Below are positions 1 through 8,685 of a stretch of DNA of 64,000 nucleotides, piece by piece; positions within the stretch are counted from its first letter, which is position 1, and the number at the start of each line of letters is the position of its first letter. Below the pieces are notes generated by a model. The model was given only the letters and a program-made list of their open reading frames with translations. It had not been told where the DNA came from and ran no database searches. The stretch covers positions 264,840 through 328,839 of the forward strand of contig NZ_CAKKMS010000006.1 in the NCBI RefSeq assembly GCF_918698245.1. The letters run 5' to 3'. The stretch comes from Pedobacter sp. Bi126 (GTDB taxonomy: Bacteria > Bacteroidota > Bacteroidia > Sphingobacteriales > Sphingobacteriaceae). The position numbers and the translations under genes are program-made.

Positions 1-309
1 GTAGCGCTAACCAGCTGCCCAGTTACTTTTGTAATGGAAAAAATTGGTGGTTATTGGAAGCCGATTATTATTTTTCATTTAATGAGTGGCCCAAAACGTT
101 ATAGTGAGTTAAAACGTGCGATACCACAGATAACTGAAAAAATGCTTATACAGCACTTAAAGCAAATGCAAAATGATGACCTCGTTCATCGGGATGCGCA
201 AGCCGTTATTCCGCCAGTAGTCACGTACAGCCTCACCAAATCGGGGCAGGATCTTTTTCAGGTATTAGATTCGATGGTAGATTGGGCCGTTAAAAATGGC
301 TCTGTTTAA
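1..309 (+). CDS. HxlR-family transcriptional regulator, 5' end cut by window edge
   Basis: The reading frame is open from base 1. The codons before the first ATG (base 34) encode ALTSCPVTFV, which carries the Cys-Pro-Val stretch found at the start of HxlR proteins. The ATG at 34 is therefore probably internal and the true start lies outside the window. The visible part has the family pattern: a Gly-Gly-x-Trp-Lys segment, an F-H-L-M-S-G-P-K-R-Y-S-E-L-K recognition-helix region, I-T-E-K-M-L-x-x-x-L-K-x-M and the beta-wing with P-P-V-V-x-Y-S-L-T. HxlR proteins are winged-helix, often redox- or aldehyde-responsive DNA-binding regulators. The target cannot be told because the upstream neighbour is missing. 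Confidence 0.9.
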   Translation, partial: VALTSCPVTFVMEKIGGYWKPIIIFHLMSGPKRYSELKRAIPQITEKMLIQHLKQMQNDDLVHRDAQAVIPPVVTYSLTKSGQDLFQVLDSMVDWAVKNGSV

Positions 310-487
310 CTATTACACTAAACATTCCCATGCAGTAAGGAAGCACGACGAATCAAATTGTAAAGCGAAACTGGAACCAACTTGATTACCTGCCCAGGCG
401 TCGCGCTCCGAAAAGAAAATTAATCGATAAATAGGCAATATTTTTTTATTGATTGGAAATGAAAGGATGGTTTTTCATCGGATATTG

Positions 488-546
488 CAGTCCTGCTGTT
501 CGCTATAGCCCTCATGCTTCGGGGCTGCCGCTGCCATCAGGTTTAT
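488..546 (+). repeat. Dispersed element C (agtcctgct ... atcaggttta)
   Basis: About 60 bp beginning CAGTCCTGCTG and ending CCATCAGGTTTAT, with a GC-rich interior. The same ends recur at 8423-8484, 32620-32675, 39157-39220 and 46852-46910. They recur inverted (TAAACCTGAT ... AGCAGGA) at 47026-47093 and 60859-60919, with weaker copies at 1451-1519, 26944-27001 and 29079-29137. All copies are intergenic. Confidence 0.75.
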
Positions 547-643
547 GAACAGCGTAGGTGCACAAGCAGTCTTAAAAAGAAATGTGAGGAATTTAAATGA
601 GGCATGGCGCATAGCGCTAAAAGATTAAATCCCCTCAGATTAT

Positions 644-740
644 CGTCATTGCGAGAAGGCTTTTTCAGCCGACGAAGCAATCTTTATGGCAAGGATCACT
701 AGCGTGAAAGATTGCTTCGTCGTTCCTCCTCGCAATGACG
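644..740. repeat. Palindromic element A (GTCATTGCGAG / CTCGCAATGAC), full copy
   Basis: The left arm CGTCATTGCGAG continues through GACGAAGCAATCTTT. The right arm is its inverted counterpart, AAAGATTGCTTCGTCG to CGCAATGACG. The result is a long hairpin-forming unit with a 25-30 base centre. Other copies: 8339-8371 (half), 35162-35266, 35625-35721, 44754-44794 (half). I know similar units as abundant intergenic repeats in Sphingobacteriaceae genomes. Confidence 0.85.
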
Positions 741-847
741 ACCTTTCTTTTGAATCTGTTATTGATAGCGTAGTCGAAGGGCTTTGGTTTGCGATTTATG
801 AATCTCAAAAAATCTTCGATCGAATTATGTATTTGATATACAGAAGC

Positions 848-1171
848 CTATAAGGTCATAATTCCTTTGATGTTTCCTGCTTGCTTATAAACAGCAATCA
901 CCTCATCCGCATTTTGCATCATCTTTTTTACGGTAATCGAAACATATTTCCCTGTTTTGGAAGCTTGCTCAATAAACTCATCATCAGGCAAAATGGCTCG
1001 TAAGTCTTGTATTTTATCTAGCCCGCCAGTGATAATAAATTTAAAATTATAAATACCCGGAAACTGCTCAACACTTTCTAGTTTCTCTTTTAAATTAGCG
1101 TAAACATCTCTATTAGCTCCATCGGGGATATCAGTGAACTCAATATCCTTATTATTTTTATTCTCATCCAT
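848..1171 (-). CDS. DUF493 (YbeD-like) family protein
   Basis: A 107-residue protein of usual DUF493 length. Seen: a charged N-terminus, then LKEKLESVEQFPGIYNFKF, IDA-type core with I-I-T-G-G, a central S-K-T-G-K-Y-V-S-I-T-V strand and a C-terminal helix ending I-x-x-x-Y-K-Q-A. This is the order of the small alpha/beta fold of the YbeD family. The family is widespread and its biochemical role is not settled; in proteobacteria it has been discussed as an ACT-like regulatory domain. It stands alone on the minus strand between repeat-filled spacers, so context gives no function. The ATG at 1171 is the only sensible start. Confidence 0.8.
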   Translation of the reverse strand: MDENKNNKDIEFTDIPDGANRDVYANLKEKLESVEQFPGIYNFKFIITGGLDKIQDLRAILPDDEFIEQASKTGKYVSITVKKMMQNADEVIAVYKQAGNIKGIMTL

Positions 1172-1288
1172 AACGAGAGCATATCAAATTCTATACCTAA
1201 ATAAACAGGGTGCAATTCTGACAGCATGAACGTATATTTTAGTTGAAATACCGCCATTTAAGCGCATTGAAGAGAAGCTTTATTACGG

Positions 1289-1374
1289 AACCCAGCGAAA
1301 TACAGCTGTGGCTTTACCCCTAAATTCCCTAAAGGGGACTTCATACCCAAATTTAATGGCATGATGGATTCTGA
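1289..1374 (+). repeat. Diverged direct duplication, copy 1 (copy 2 at 1525-1600)
   Basis: Both copies run AACCCA, GAAATACA, GGCTTTACCC, TAAATT, ACTTCATA, TAATGGCATG, TGGATTCTGA in the same order, with small indels. They lie in the spacer before pcrA and have no open frame, so they look like a duplicated or dispersed non-coding unit. Confidence 0.65.
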
Positions 1375-1387
1375 ACCAAGTTCAGAA
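1369..1387. repeat. Perfect hairpin TTCTGAAC-CAA-GTTCAGAA
   Basis: An 8-bp perfect stem with a 3-base loop and no T tract after it. A related stem (GCTGAA/TTCAGC) is at 4182-4198, behind pcrA. The second duplication copy carries the two arms split by an insertion (TTCTGA at 1595, TTCAGAA near 1653). Confidence 0.7.
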
Positions 1388-1707
1388 TGACGACCAATGA
1401 AATAAGGCTATTGGTTTTAAACCTTTAATAGTAGCACAAACTCAATTTACATAAACCTTGGCGAAGCGGATACCGGCCTTGTGGGCAATGCCTGCAGGCG
1501 TATGAGCAAAGCAAAGGGCTACACAACCCAATGAAATACAAGTTGGGCTTTACCCTAAATTAAACTTCATAGCCATAACTAATGGCATGGTGGATTCTGA
1601 CCGAAGCAGCTATTAGACCTAAAAACAATAGGAACGACTAATAAAACAAGTTCAGAATGAAGAACGGTTAGGGCGACCGATTAGGTTTTAAACTAATTAC
1701 TAACAAC

Positions 1708-1740
1708 TTTGGCAAAAAGCGATAGGAATTGTTATTTTTG
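1708..1740 (+). promoter_or_regulatory. Bacteroidota-type promoter of pcrA/uvrD
   Basis: TTTG (1708-1711), 21 bases, then TATTTTTG (1733-1740), matching the TTTG...TAnnTTTG consensus of the Bacteroidota housekeeping sigma factor. It overlaps the farthest upstream TTG (1729), which argues that translation starts downstream. Confidence 0.6.
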
Positions 1741-1764
1741 AACCTCAAAAAAACAGGAGCCGAT

Positions 1765-4068
1765 TTGGATTATTTAGCAGGATTAAACCCACAACAAAGA
1801 GCAGCAGTAGAGAACACAAAAGGACCGGTAATGATTGTTGCAGGTGCAGGTTCGGGCAAAACCAGGGTAATTACCTTTCGTGTAGCCCACCTTATTCAAA
1901 CCGGTACCGATCCATTTAACATCCTGGTTTTAACCTTTACCAACAAAGCAAGTAAGGATATGCGCGAGCGTATCAGTAAAGTGGTTGGTGCAGAGGCAAA
2001 GAACATTTGGATGGGTACATTTCACTCTGTTTTTGCGAAAATTTTACGGGTAGAGGCCGAGAAAATAGGTTATCCAAGCAATTTTACCATTTACGACACC
2101 GATGATAGTAAAAGTGTAATCCGGGCGATTTTGAAAGAAATGCAGCTGGATGATAAATTATATGCGGCAAACTTTGTTTTCAATAGAATTTCATCAGCTA
2201 AAAATAATTTAATTTCCTGGGGTGAATATCAAGCTAACGACCAGATACAGGCTGAAGATATTCAGAATAAACGCCCATTGATTGGCCAGATTTACGAGAC
2301 CTATGCTAAACGCTGTTTCAGAGCTGGGGCAATGGATTTTGACGATTTGTTGTTCAAAACCAATATTTTATTGAAAGAACATCCAGATGTTTTAAATAAA
2401 TATCAACAGAAATTCAGGTACCTGATGGTGGATGAGTACCAGGATACCAACTTTTCGCAGTATACCATTGTAAAAAAACTGGCTGCTGCTTATCAGAACA
2501 TTTGTGTGGTAGGTGATGATGCACAAAGTATCTATGCCTTCCGTGGTGCAAACATCCAGAATATTTTAAATTTCGAACGCGATTATCCTGATTTAAAGGT
2601 TTATAAATTAGAACAGAATTACCGTTCTACCCAAAATATTGTTGATGCAGCGAGCAGTATTATTGCCAACAACAAAAACCAGCTCGAAAAAAACGTTTTC
2701 TCAGAAAATGCAGAAGGGGAAAGAATTAAAGTTTCGCGGGCTTTTACCGATAACGAAGAGGGTAAACTGGTTGCTGAAGCCATTATTCAGGAACGCAGTA
2801 CAAAAGGCTACCACCACAACGATTTTGCCATTTTGTATCGTACGAATGCACAAAGCAGGGCAATGGAGGAGGGTTTACGCAAACTCAATATTCCTTACCG
2901 GATATATGGCGGTCAGTCTTTTTACCAACGCAAAGAAATAAAAGATTTAATTGCGTATTTCCGTTTAACTTTTAATCCGAAGGACGAAGAGGCTATAAAA
3001 CGTGTAATCAATTACCCTAAACGTGGTATTGGCGATACTTCGATCGATAAAATTATTGTTGCGGCAGACCAGCATGGAAAAACCATGTGGGACGTAATTT
3101 CGAATGCACACGAATATGTAGATGGGCGCTTAGCTAATCAATTGAACGATTTTGCCATGATGGTGCAAAGTTTTCAGGCAGAGGCAAAAAAGCTCGATGC
3201 TTATGATACAGCTTTGTTTATTGCCCAACATGCAGGTATTTTAAAAGAATTATACACTGATGATAGCGTTGAAGGACGTGCGCGGTATGAAAATATCCAG
3301 GAGTTATTAAATGGTATTAAGGAATTTTCAGAACGCGAGGATATTGAAGAAAAAGGCCTCGATATCTTTATGCAGGATGTTGCCCTTTTAACCAACGATG
3401 ATAAAGATGGTGATAAGAATAAGGATACGGTTTCTTTAATGACGATCCACTCGGCCAAAGGTTTGGAGTTTAAAAACGTGTTTATCGTAGGATTGGAAGA
3501 AAATCTGTTTCCATCACAAATGTCGTTAACCAACCGTACTGATTTAGAGGAAGAGCGCCGTTTGTTTTATGTGGCCATTACCCGTGCCGAAGTAAAACTG
3601 ACACTTACTTATGCCACTTCCCGCTACCGCTGGGGAACTTTAACCAATTGCGAACCAAGCCGTTTCATTAACGAAATTAGTCCGAAATTTTTAGAATTGG
3701 ATGTTAAACCAGCCAAGTCGAACAGTTTTGAAGGTAATTTTGACGATGACCGCAAAACATGGACCTCGCAGCCGCGTGATTTCTTTAGCAAACCGAAATC
3801 AGCGGCCGGCGCAACTACTTCTGCCCCACCTGTCCGCCCGAAAACAACATCGTTATTGGCAAAAGCACATGTGCCAACACCTGGATTTACCCCATCGCAA
3901 CCGCACGAATTTCAAGGCGGTATGGAAGTTGAGCACGAAAAATTTGGTTTTGGAAAAATTATCAGCCTGGAGGGCACCCTGCCTGATGTTAAGGCTACTG
4001 TATTCTTCCAGGGTTTAGGCAATAAACAGCTACTGCTTAAGTTTGCGAAACTGATGATTGTGAAGTAA
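1765..4068 (+). CDS. pcrA: ATP-dependent 3'-5' DNA helicase PcrA/UvrD
   Basis: A superfamily 1A helicase acting in nucleotide excision repair, mismatch repair and fork clearance. From the TTG at 1765 it has 767 residues. Seen: Q motif LNPQQRAAV, Walker A AGAGSGKT (26-33), motif Ia LTFTNKAS, motif II DEYQDTN, motif III VGDDAQSIYAFRGA, motif IV EQNYRST, motif V TIHSAKGLEF, motif VI RRLFYVAITRA, and a C-terminal Tudor-like PcrA tail (VEHEKFGFGKI). The frame is open from a TTG at 1729, but I chose 1765: it gives the usual MDYLxGLNPQQ start, AGGAG lies five bases before it (1755-1759), and the promoter overlaps 1729. The codons at 1729 and 1738 are the alternatives. Confidence 0.95.
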   Translation: MDYLAGLNPQQRAAVENTKGPVMIVAGAGSGKTRVITFRVAHLIQTGTDPFNILVLTFTNKASKDMRERISKVVGAEAKNIWMGTFHSVFAKILRVEAEKIGYPSNFTIYDTDDSKSVIRAILKEMQLDDKLYAANFVFNRISSAKNNLISWGEYQANDQIQAEDIQNKRPLIGQIYETYAKRCFRAGAMDFDDLLFKTNILLKEHPDVLNKYQQKFRYLMVDEYQDTNFSQYTIVKKLAAAYQNICVVGDDAQSIYAFRGANIQNILNFERDYPDLKVYKLEQNYRSTQNIVDAASSIIANNKNQLEKNVFSENAEGERIKVSRAFTDNEEGKLVAEAIIQERSTKGYHHNDFAILYRTNAQSRAMEEGLRKLNIPYRIYGGQSFYQRKEIKDLIAYFRLTFNPKDEEAIKRVINYPKRGIGDTSIDKIIVAADQHGKTMWDVISNAHEYVDGRLANQLNDFAMMVQSFQAEAKKLDAYDTALFIAQHAGILKELYTDDSVEGRARYENIQELLNGIKEFSEREDIEEKGLDIFMQDVALLTNDDKDGDKNKDTVSLMTIHSAKGLEFKNVFIVGLEENLFPSQMSLTNRTDLEEERRLFYVAITRAEVKLTLTYATSRYRWGTLTNCEPSRFINEISPKFLELDVKPAKSNSFEGNFDDDRKTWTSQPRDFFSKPKSAAGATTSAPPVRPKTTSLLAKAHVPTPGFTPSQPHEFQGGMEVEHEKFGFGKIISLEGTLPDVKATVFFQGLGNKQLLLKFAKLMIVK

Positions 4069-4128
4069 ACGCAGATTTCCTTTTTGCCACGGAAACGGAG
4101 AGGCACGAAAAAAACAAAGATTCACCAT

Positions 4129-4157
4129 CCTGATTCCGATTTTCCATCGGGATCAGG
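4129..4157 (+). terminator. Hairpin downstream of pcrA, probable terminator
   Basis: A 12-bp stem CCTGATTCCGAT / ATCGGGATCAGG with one T-G pair and loop TTTCC, followed by CTTTAAT. The T tract is weak, so termination is likely but not certain. Confidence 0.5.
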
Positions 4158-4243
4158 CTTTAATAGATAAAACGTAAAGATGCTGAATCAAGTTCAGCAT
4201 GCCGAGTGCCATTAAAATACGCCTAACCTTGCGTTCTCAATTT

Positions 4244-4663
4244 TTAATAAATAGATCGATCTTCGAGAAATTCTCCAATCTTGAGTGTAATTAATTGCTC
4301 ACTGTCCAATGATTTAGCTTGCACATTCCATTCATCTGTTATTTCAATAATTTCTACCATAATACCAAATGGAAAAGATTCGCCTTTATTATCAACTGTA
4401 ATTTTAACCCTTTCCCCTACTTTTGGCGCTTTAAAGAATAATTGATTTCCGACTATACTCAGCGCTTCAATTTTTTCCAAATCTGATAAAAGATATTTTC
4501 GATAAGGTGATTGCGGATTTTGTGAAACCAATACAAAAGACTGGGTCTCCATTTCATATTGAACCTGCATTTTATAGAAAAATTTACCCCTTATTTTATC
4601 TCCCAGATAAATTTTCTCGCCTTGCGCTGTAAGACAGCCTGTATAAAAAGATTCTATATCCAT
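4244..4663 (-). CDS. Hypothetical protein, 139 residues
   Basis: I do not recognise this protein. It has no signal peptide or membrane segment and is mostly predicted beta strand, with alternating hydrophobic residues such as GKFFYKMQVQYEM, FVLVSQ, RVKITVD and LITLKIGEF. The N-terminal YTGCLTAQGEKIYLGDKI faintly recalls the G-x-x-I-Y-x-G-D motif of phage YopX-like proteins, but this is not enough for a call. It is a monocistronic minus-strand gene between pcrA and smc, both on the plus strand. The ATG at 4663 fits; the region upstream is AT-rich. Length and codon use look like a real gene rather than a shadow, since no gene lies on the other strand. Confidence 0.65.
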   Translation of the reverse strand: MDIESFYTGCLTAQGEKIYLGDKIRGKFFYKMQVQYEMETQSFVLVSQNPQSPYRKYLLSDLEKIEALSIVGNQLFFKAPKVGERVKITVDNKGESFPFGIMVEIIEITDEWNVQAKSLDSEQLITLKIGEFLEDRSIY

Positions 4664-4787
4664 AAATTGATTGATAAGATCTGATTTTCCGTTTTAAACA
4701 CCAAATATGGCTTAAACTTTTAGGATTCTTATTGAAAAAGCACAAAATTATCCTTATCATTGAACTCGGTTCTCCCGATTACAAACC

Positions 4788-7700
4788 ATGCAACTTACTA
4801 GGTTAGAAATTAAAGGTTTTAAGAGCTTTGGCGATAAAGTGACCATCAATTTTAATGAGGGTGTTACCGCTATTGTTGGGCCCAATGGTTGCGGAAAATC
4901 CAATGTAATAGATGCCATGCGCTGGGTTTTGGGCGAACAGAGCACCAAAGCACTTCGTTCAGAAAAAATGGAGAACATCATTTTCAACGGAACAAAAAAC
5001 CGTAAACAGGCGCAGCTTGCCGAGGTTTCATTGAGTTTTGATAATACCAAGAACATCCTGCCAACAGCCTATTCACAGGTTACCGTAACCCGTAAACTCT
5101 ATAGAAATGGCGATAGTGAGTACCGTTTAAACGATGTTCAATGTAGGTTAAAAGACATTACCGACCTTTTTCTGGATACCGGAATCGGCTCTGATAGTTA
5201 TTCCATTATTGAGCTGAAAATGGTTGATGAAATTATTACCAATAAAGAACATAGCCGCCGTTCTTTGTTTGAAGAAGCATCGGGGATCTCGAAATACAAA
5301 TTACGTAAAAAACAGACTTTCAACAAATTAAAAGATACAGAAGCCGATTTAGAGCGGGTTGAAGATTTACTTTTCGAGATCGAAAAAAACCTTAAAACCT
5401 TAGAAAATCAGGCACGCAAGGCTGAACGTTATTATAAGTTAAAAGAGCAATACCGCGAGTTGAGTGTTCAGTTGGCTACACACCGCATTGCCTTCTTCCG
5501 TACCGATTTAAATGCATTAGAAACTCAGGAACAAAATCAGCTGGTAAACCGTGCGGCACTCAGTACCAAAATAGATACCGGTGAAGCCGAACTGCAAAAA
5601 CTTAAACTAGGCAGTATCAGTCAGGAAAAGAACCTTTCTGTACAACAAAAGGCCACAAATGAGTTTGTTTCCAAAATCCGTGCTTACGAAAGTGAGAAGA
5701 AAGTAAAGAACGAACAGATGCGTTTTTTACAGGAAAAAGAAACACGTTTATCGGGTGAGCTCGAAAAAGATAAAAACCAGGTTAACCACATCAAATACAA
5801 TATTAAACGTTTAAATGAAGAAGTTTTAACAGAAACTGAGGTTTTTAACCGTTTGGAGGCTGATTTAAAAACCTTAAAATCTACACTTGATACTTTACGC
5901 GAGCAACAACAAACTGAGAAAAACAGGATTGATAACCTCATCAAATCGGTTAACGAGTTGCAAAATCAGGTCTACCAATCGCAGAAGGAAATTGATATCC
6001 TGAATATCCAAAAAGATGCGCTGGTGCAGGAAACCAACAGGAATGTTGATGATACCGAAACCAAAACGTTAGAATTAAAGGCTTTCGATCATGCCTTGGC
6101 CGAACTTGATATTCAGGTTAGGGAGAAGCAAGCCAATATTAAAAACCTAACGGAAGCTGAAGGACTTTTAAAAGAAAAACTGGCTGCTTCAGAAATCAAT
6201 TTAAGTTCGAACAAGGAAAAACTTACGGCCGAAAACCGTAAAAAAGATGCCAAGCAGAACGAATATAACCTGACCAAATCGCTGGTTGATAGTTTAGAGG
6301 GTTTTCCTGAGTCGATCCGTTTCTTAAAGAAAAACAACGCTTTTGCTAAAAGCGCCCTGCTCCTTTCCGATATTTTATTCTGTAACGAAGATTACCGTAT
6401 AGCCATTGAAAATTACCTTGAACCGGTAATGAACCATTATGTGGTTGATCAATATGCAGATGCAGTACAGGCCATTAACCTTTTAACCGATGCGAGCCGC
6501 GGACGGGCAAACTTTTTCATTTTAGAAAATGTACCTGATAAAAACCCAATTATTGGTACGCATGAAGGCCTGGTTTCAGCGTTATCAGTTATTGAAGTTG
6601 ATAAAAAATACCAGCACCTCTGCAATCTGCTTTTGCAAAATGTGTACATCGCAGTAGCTGAGCAAGAAAATCTTTTCAAAGCCACACCAACAGATAGTTT
6701 AACCATTTTGGCTAAAAATGGAAAATATGCTCAAACCAAATTTACTTTGGCGGGTGGCTCTGTGGGTTTATTTGAGGGTAAAAGGATTGGTCGTGCCAAG
6801 AATTTGGAAAACCTGGCCAAAGAAATTAAAGCTTCAGAATCATTGATTAATCAGTATGATGCTGCAATTAAAGCCGAAACTGATAACATATTTAACCTAA
6901 AAGAAGCTTCAAAAATCAATCAGATCAATGCTTTGCAACAAGAAATGAACCGTTTAAACAACGAACATATTTCTGTGCAGACCCGTCGCGATCAGTACCA
7001 GGAGTTTATTACGACCAGCGAAAACCGTAAAACAGATATTGCCCAAAAGATCGTATCAATAGAAAAAGCCTTATCTGAAAAATTGCCGGCATTGATTCAA
7101 TTACAAAAAGACCAGCAAGAAGCACATGTAAATTTACAGGAACAACAACTTAATTATCAGGAAATTGCCGATCAGGTAAACGAAAGTGCTGGCAAATATA
7201 ACCAGGATAATATCCGTTTTCACCAACAACAAAATAAGTTATCAGGCTTAGAAAAAGATTTAGATTACCGTTTTGTACAGGAAGAAGCTTTAAATAAGCG
7301 CATCGCCCAAAACGATAAAGAATTACAGGAGGCATTGACCCAAATTACAGCAACGTTACAGCATACTGACCTGAATGACGATACGCTTTTAGAGATGTAT
7401 CAACAACGTGAAGAAATGGAAAAAGGGCTAGCAGAAGCTGAACAAGCCTATTTCACGAGCAAAGGAAGTATTAACGAGGTTGAAAACGACCTGACCAATA
7501 TCCGCAAAACCCGCGAAGAAACCGATTTCTTATTAACCGAGATTAAGGATAAAAAGAACGCATTAAAAATCGATCTGAATGCCTTAAAGGAACGTTTAGC
7601 TGTCGAATTCAACATCGACATCAATGATCTTTTAGAAACAGATACCGAAATTGAAGCTTTAGAAAGTGAGTTCGATCTCCGCCAAAAGGTAGAGCGAATG

Positions 7701-8327
7701 AAACGTCAACTTGATGAGTTTGGCGCCATTAACTCCATGGCAATGGAGGCCTTTAAAGAAATGGAGGAACGTTATACTTTTATCCAGAACCAAAAAAAGG
7801 ACCTTAATGCAGCAAAAACCGATCTTTTACAAACAATTAAAGAGATAGACGATACAGCTAAAGATAAATTTATGCAAGCCTTTACCCAGGCCCGTGAGCA
7901 TTTTATCGTAGTTTTCCGTTCTTTATTTAACGAAGAAGATAGCTGCGACCTGATTTTATCCGATATCAATAATCCTTTAGAGGCCGATATTGATATTATT
8001 GCCCGTCCGAAAGGGAAAAGACCTTTATCCATCAATCAGTTATCCGGTGGAGAAAAAACATTAACGGCTACGGCACTATTGTTTTCGCTTTACCTGTTAA
8101 AACCTGCGCCTTTCTGTATTTTCGATGAGGTTGATGCACCTTTGGATGATACCAACATCGATAAATTCAATAATATTATCCGTAAATTCTCCGATCAATC
8201 GCAGTTTATCATCGTATCGCACAACAAACGGACTATTGCAAGCACTGATATTATTTACGGGGTAACCATGGTAGAACAGGGCGTTTCCAGAGTTGTAGCG
8301 GTCGATTTAAGGGAAGTAGCGGCTTAG
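4788..8327 (+). CDS. smc: Chromosome segregation protein SMC
   Basis: The condensin ATPase that organises and separates chromosomes, a 1179-residue, full-length SMC. Seen: N-terminal ATPase half with Walker A GPNGCGKSN (31-39) and Q-loop RWVLGEQ; first long coiled coil (about 170-500); hinge domain (about 505-690); second coiled coil (about 700-1010); C-terminal ATPase half with signature LSGGEKTLTA (about 1085) and Walker B FCIFDEVDAPLDD, then D-loop and H-loop (IIVSHNKRT). The partner genes scpA and scpB are not in this window. Start at ATG 4788 gives the standard MxLxxLEIKGFKSF beginning; no clear ribosome site precedes it, as is normal in this phylum. Confidence 0.98.
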   Translation: MQLTRLEIKGFKSFGDKVTINFNEGVTAIVGPNGCGKSNVIDAMRWVLGEQSTKALRSEKMENIIFNGTKNRKQAQLAEVSLSFDNTKNILPTAYSQVTVTRKLYRNGDSEYRLNDVQCRLKDITDLFLDTGIGSDSYSIIELKMVDEIITNKEHSRRSLFEEASGISKYKLRKKQTFNKLKDTEADLERVEDLLFEIEKNLKTLENQARKAERYYKLKEQYRELSVQLATHRIAFFRTDLNALETQEQNQLVNRAALSTKIDTGEAELQKLKLGSISQEKNLSVQQKATNEFVSKIRAYESEKKVKNEQMRFLQEKETRLSGELEKDKNQVNHIKYNIKRLNEEVLTETEVFNRLEADLKTLKSTLDTLREQQQTEKNRIDNLIKSVNELQNQVYQSQKEIDILNIQKDALVQETNRNVDDTETKTLELKAFDHALAELDIQVREKQANIKNLTEAEGLLKEKLAASEINLSSNKEKLTAENRKKDAKQNEYNLTKSLVDSLEGFPESIRFLKKNNAFAKSALLLSDILFCNEDYRIAIENYLEPVMNHYVVDQYADAVQAINLLTDASRGRANFFILENVPDKNPIIGTHEGLVSALSVIEVDKKYQHLCNLLLQNVYIAVAEQENLFKATPTDSLTILAKNGKYAQTKFTLAGGSVGLFEGKRIGRAKNLENLAKEIKASESLINQYDAAIKAETDNIFNLKEASKINQINALQQEMNRLNNEHISVQTRRDQYQEFITTSENRKTDIAQKIVSIEKALSEKLPALIQLQKDQQEAHVNLQEQQLNYQEIADQVNESAGKYNQDNIRFHQQQNKLSGLEKDLDYRFVQEEALNKRIAQNDKELQEALTQITATLQHTDLNDDTLLEMYQQREEMEKGLAEAEQAYFTSKGSINEVENDLTNIRKTREETDFLLTEIKDKKNALKIDLNALKERLAVEFNIDINDLLETDTEIEALESEFDLRQKVERMKRQLDEFGAINSMAMEAFKEMEERYTFIQNQKKDLNAAKTDLLQTIKEIDDTAKDKFMQAFTQAREHFIVVFRSLFNEEDSCDLILSDINNPLEADIDIIARPKGKRPLSINQLSGGEKTLTATALLFSLYLLKPAPFCIFDEVDAPLDDTNIDKFNNIIRKFSDQSQFIIVSHNKRTIASTDIIYGVTMVEQGVSRVVAVDLREVAA

Positions 8328-8338
8328 CTCTATGTTTT

Positions 8339-8371
8339 CGTCATTGCGAGGAGCTACGACGAAGCAATCTT
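8339..8371 (+). repeat. Element A, left half only
   Basis: CGTCATTGCGAGGAGC...GACGAAGCAATCTTTT without the inverted right arm, starting 12 bases after the smc stop codon. Confidence 0.7.
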
Positions 8372-8422
8372 TTATTTGTATTTTCCAATTTGAAAATGAA
8401 AGCAATAGCCTTTGGCAGTCCT

Positions 8423-8484
8423 CAGTCCTGCTGTGCACTATTAGCCTCGCGAAAAGCTCGGGCTGCCGTTTCCATCAGGTTTAT
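8423..8484 (+). repeat. Dispersed element C
   Basis: Begins CAGTCCTGCTG, ends CCATCAGGTTTAT, with an interior CGCGAAAAGCTCGGGCTGCCG. Same layout as the copy at 488-546. Confidence 0.75.
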
Positions 8485-8564
8485 AAACGCAATACAGTAC
8501 TAAAAACAGCGTTTTCTCTTCTATAATCTAATAATTAATATCTTTAAGAAAATTTAACGCGATG

Positions 8565-8662
8565 GTCGTCCTTTCGAGCGGAGTGCAACGAAGTCGAGAA
8601 ATCTATTCCGATAGATCTCTCTCCCGACTTAACGTCGGGACGATGCTCCAGTCGAGGTGACA
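8565..8662. repeat. Dispersed element B (TCGAG ... AGATCTCTC ... GTGACAA)
   Basis: Contains CTTTCGAGCGGAGTGCAACGA, GTCGAGAAATCTAT, GATAGATCTCTC and a small internal hairpin CCCGACTTAACGTCGGG, ending CCAGTCGAGGTGACAA. Related units are at 20284-20367, 20788-20895 and 23929-24040. It ends shortly before the M28 peptidase gene. Confidence 0.75.
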
Positions 8663-8685
8663 ACCCTAACTTATTACAAAGAAAT

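Larger units (their letters stand above)
310..847. other. Gene-free spacer with two dispersed repeats
   Basis: No credible reading frame is seen between the HxlR gene and the DUF493 gene. The spacer holds one copy of the cagtcctgct...atcaggttta element (488-546) and one full palindromic GTCATTGCGAG element (644-740). The remainder shows nothing I can name. Confidence 0.6.
1172..1764. other. Spacer with a degenerate duplication and hairpins
   Basis: No gene is seen. A roughly 80-base segment starting AACCCAGCGAAATACA (1289-1374) is repeated in diverged form at 1525-1600; both copies end in ATGGCATG(A/G)TGGATTCTGA. The first is followed by a perfect hairpin (1369-1387). A degenerate element C lies at 1451-1519. 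The uvrD promoter is at the right end. Confidence 0.6.
8328..8685. other. Spacer filled with three repeat elements
   Basis: No gene. It holds a half copy of element A (8339-8371), an element C copy (8423-8484) and an element B copy (8565-8662) in tandem, one of the densest repeat clusters of the window. Confidence 0.7.

Noticed and set aside
1729..1764. Upstream TTG start for pcrA
   Set aside because: Overlaps the -7 element TATTTTTG; the TTG at 1765 has AGGAG before it and gives the family N-terminus.
2639..2941. 100-codon frame inside pcrA
   Set aside because: Shadow frame within a gene with complete helicase motifs.
8332..8526. Open frame of 64 codons after smc
   Set aside because: Translated from elements A and C; no protein character.
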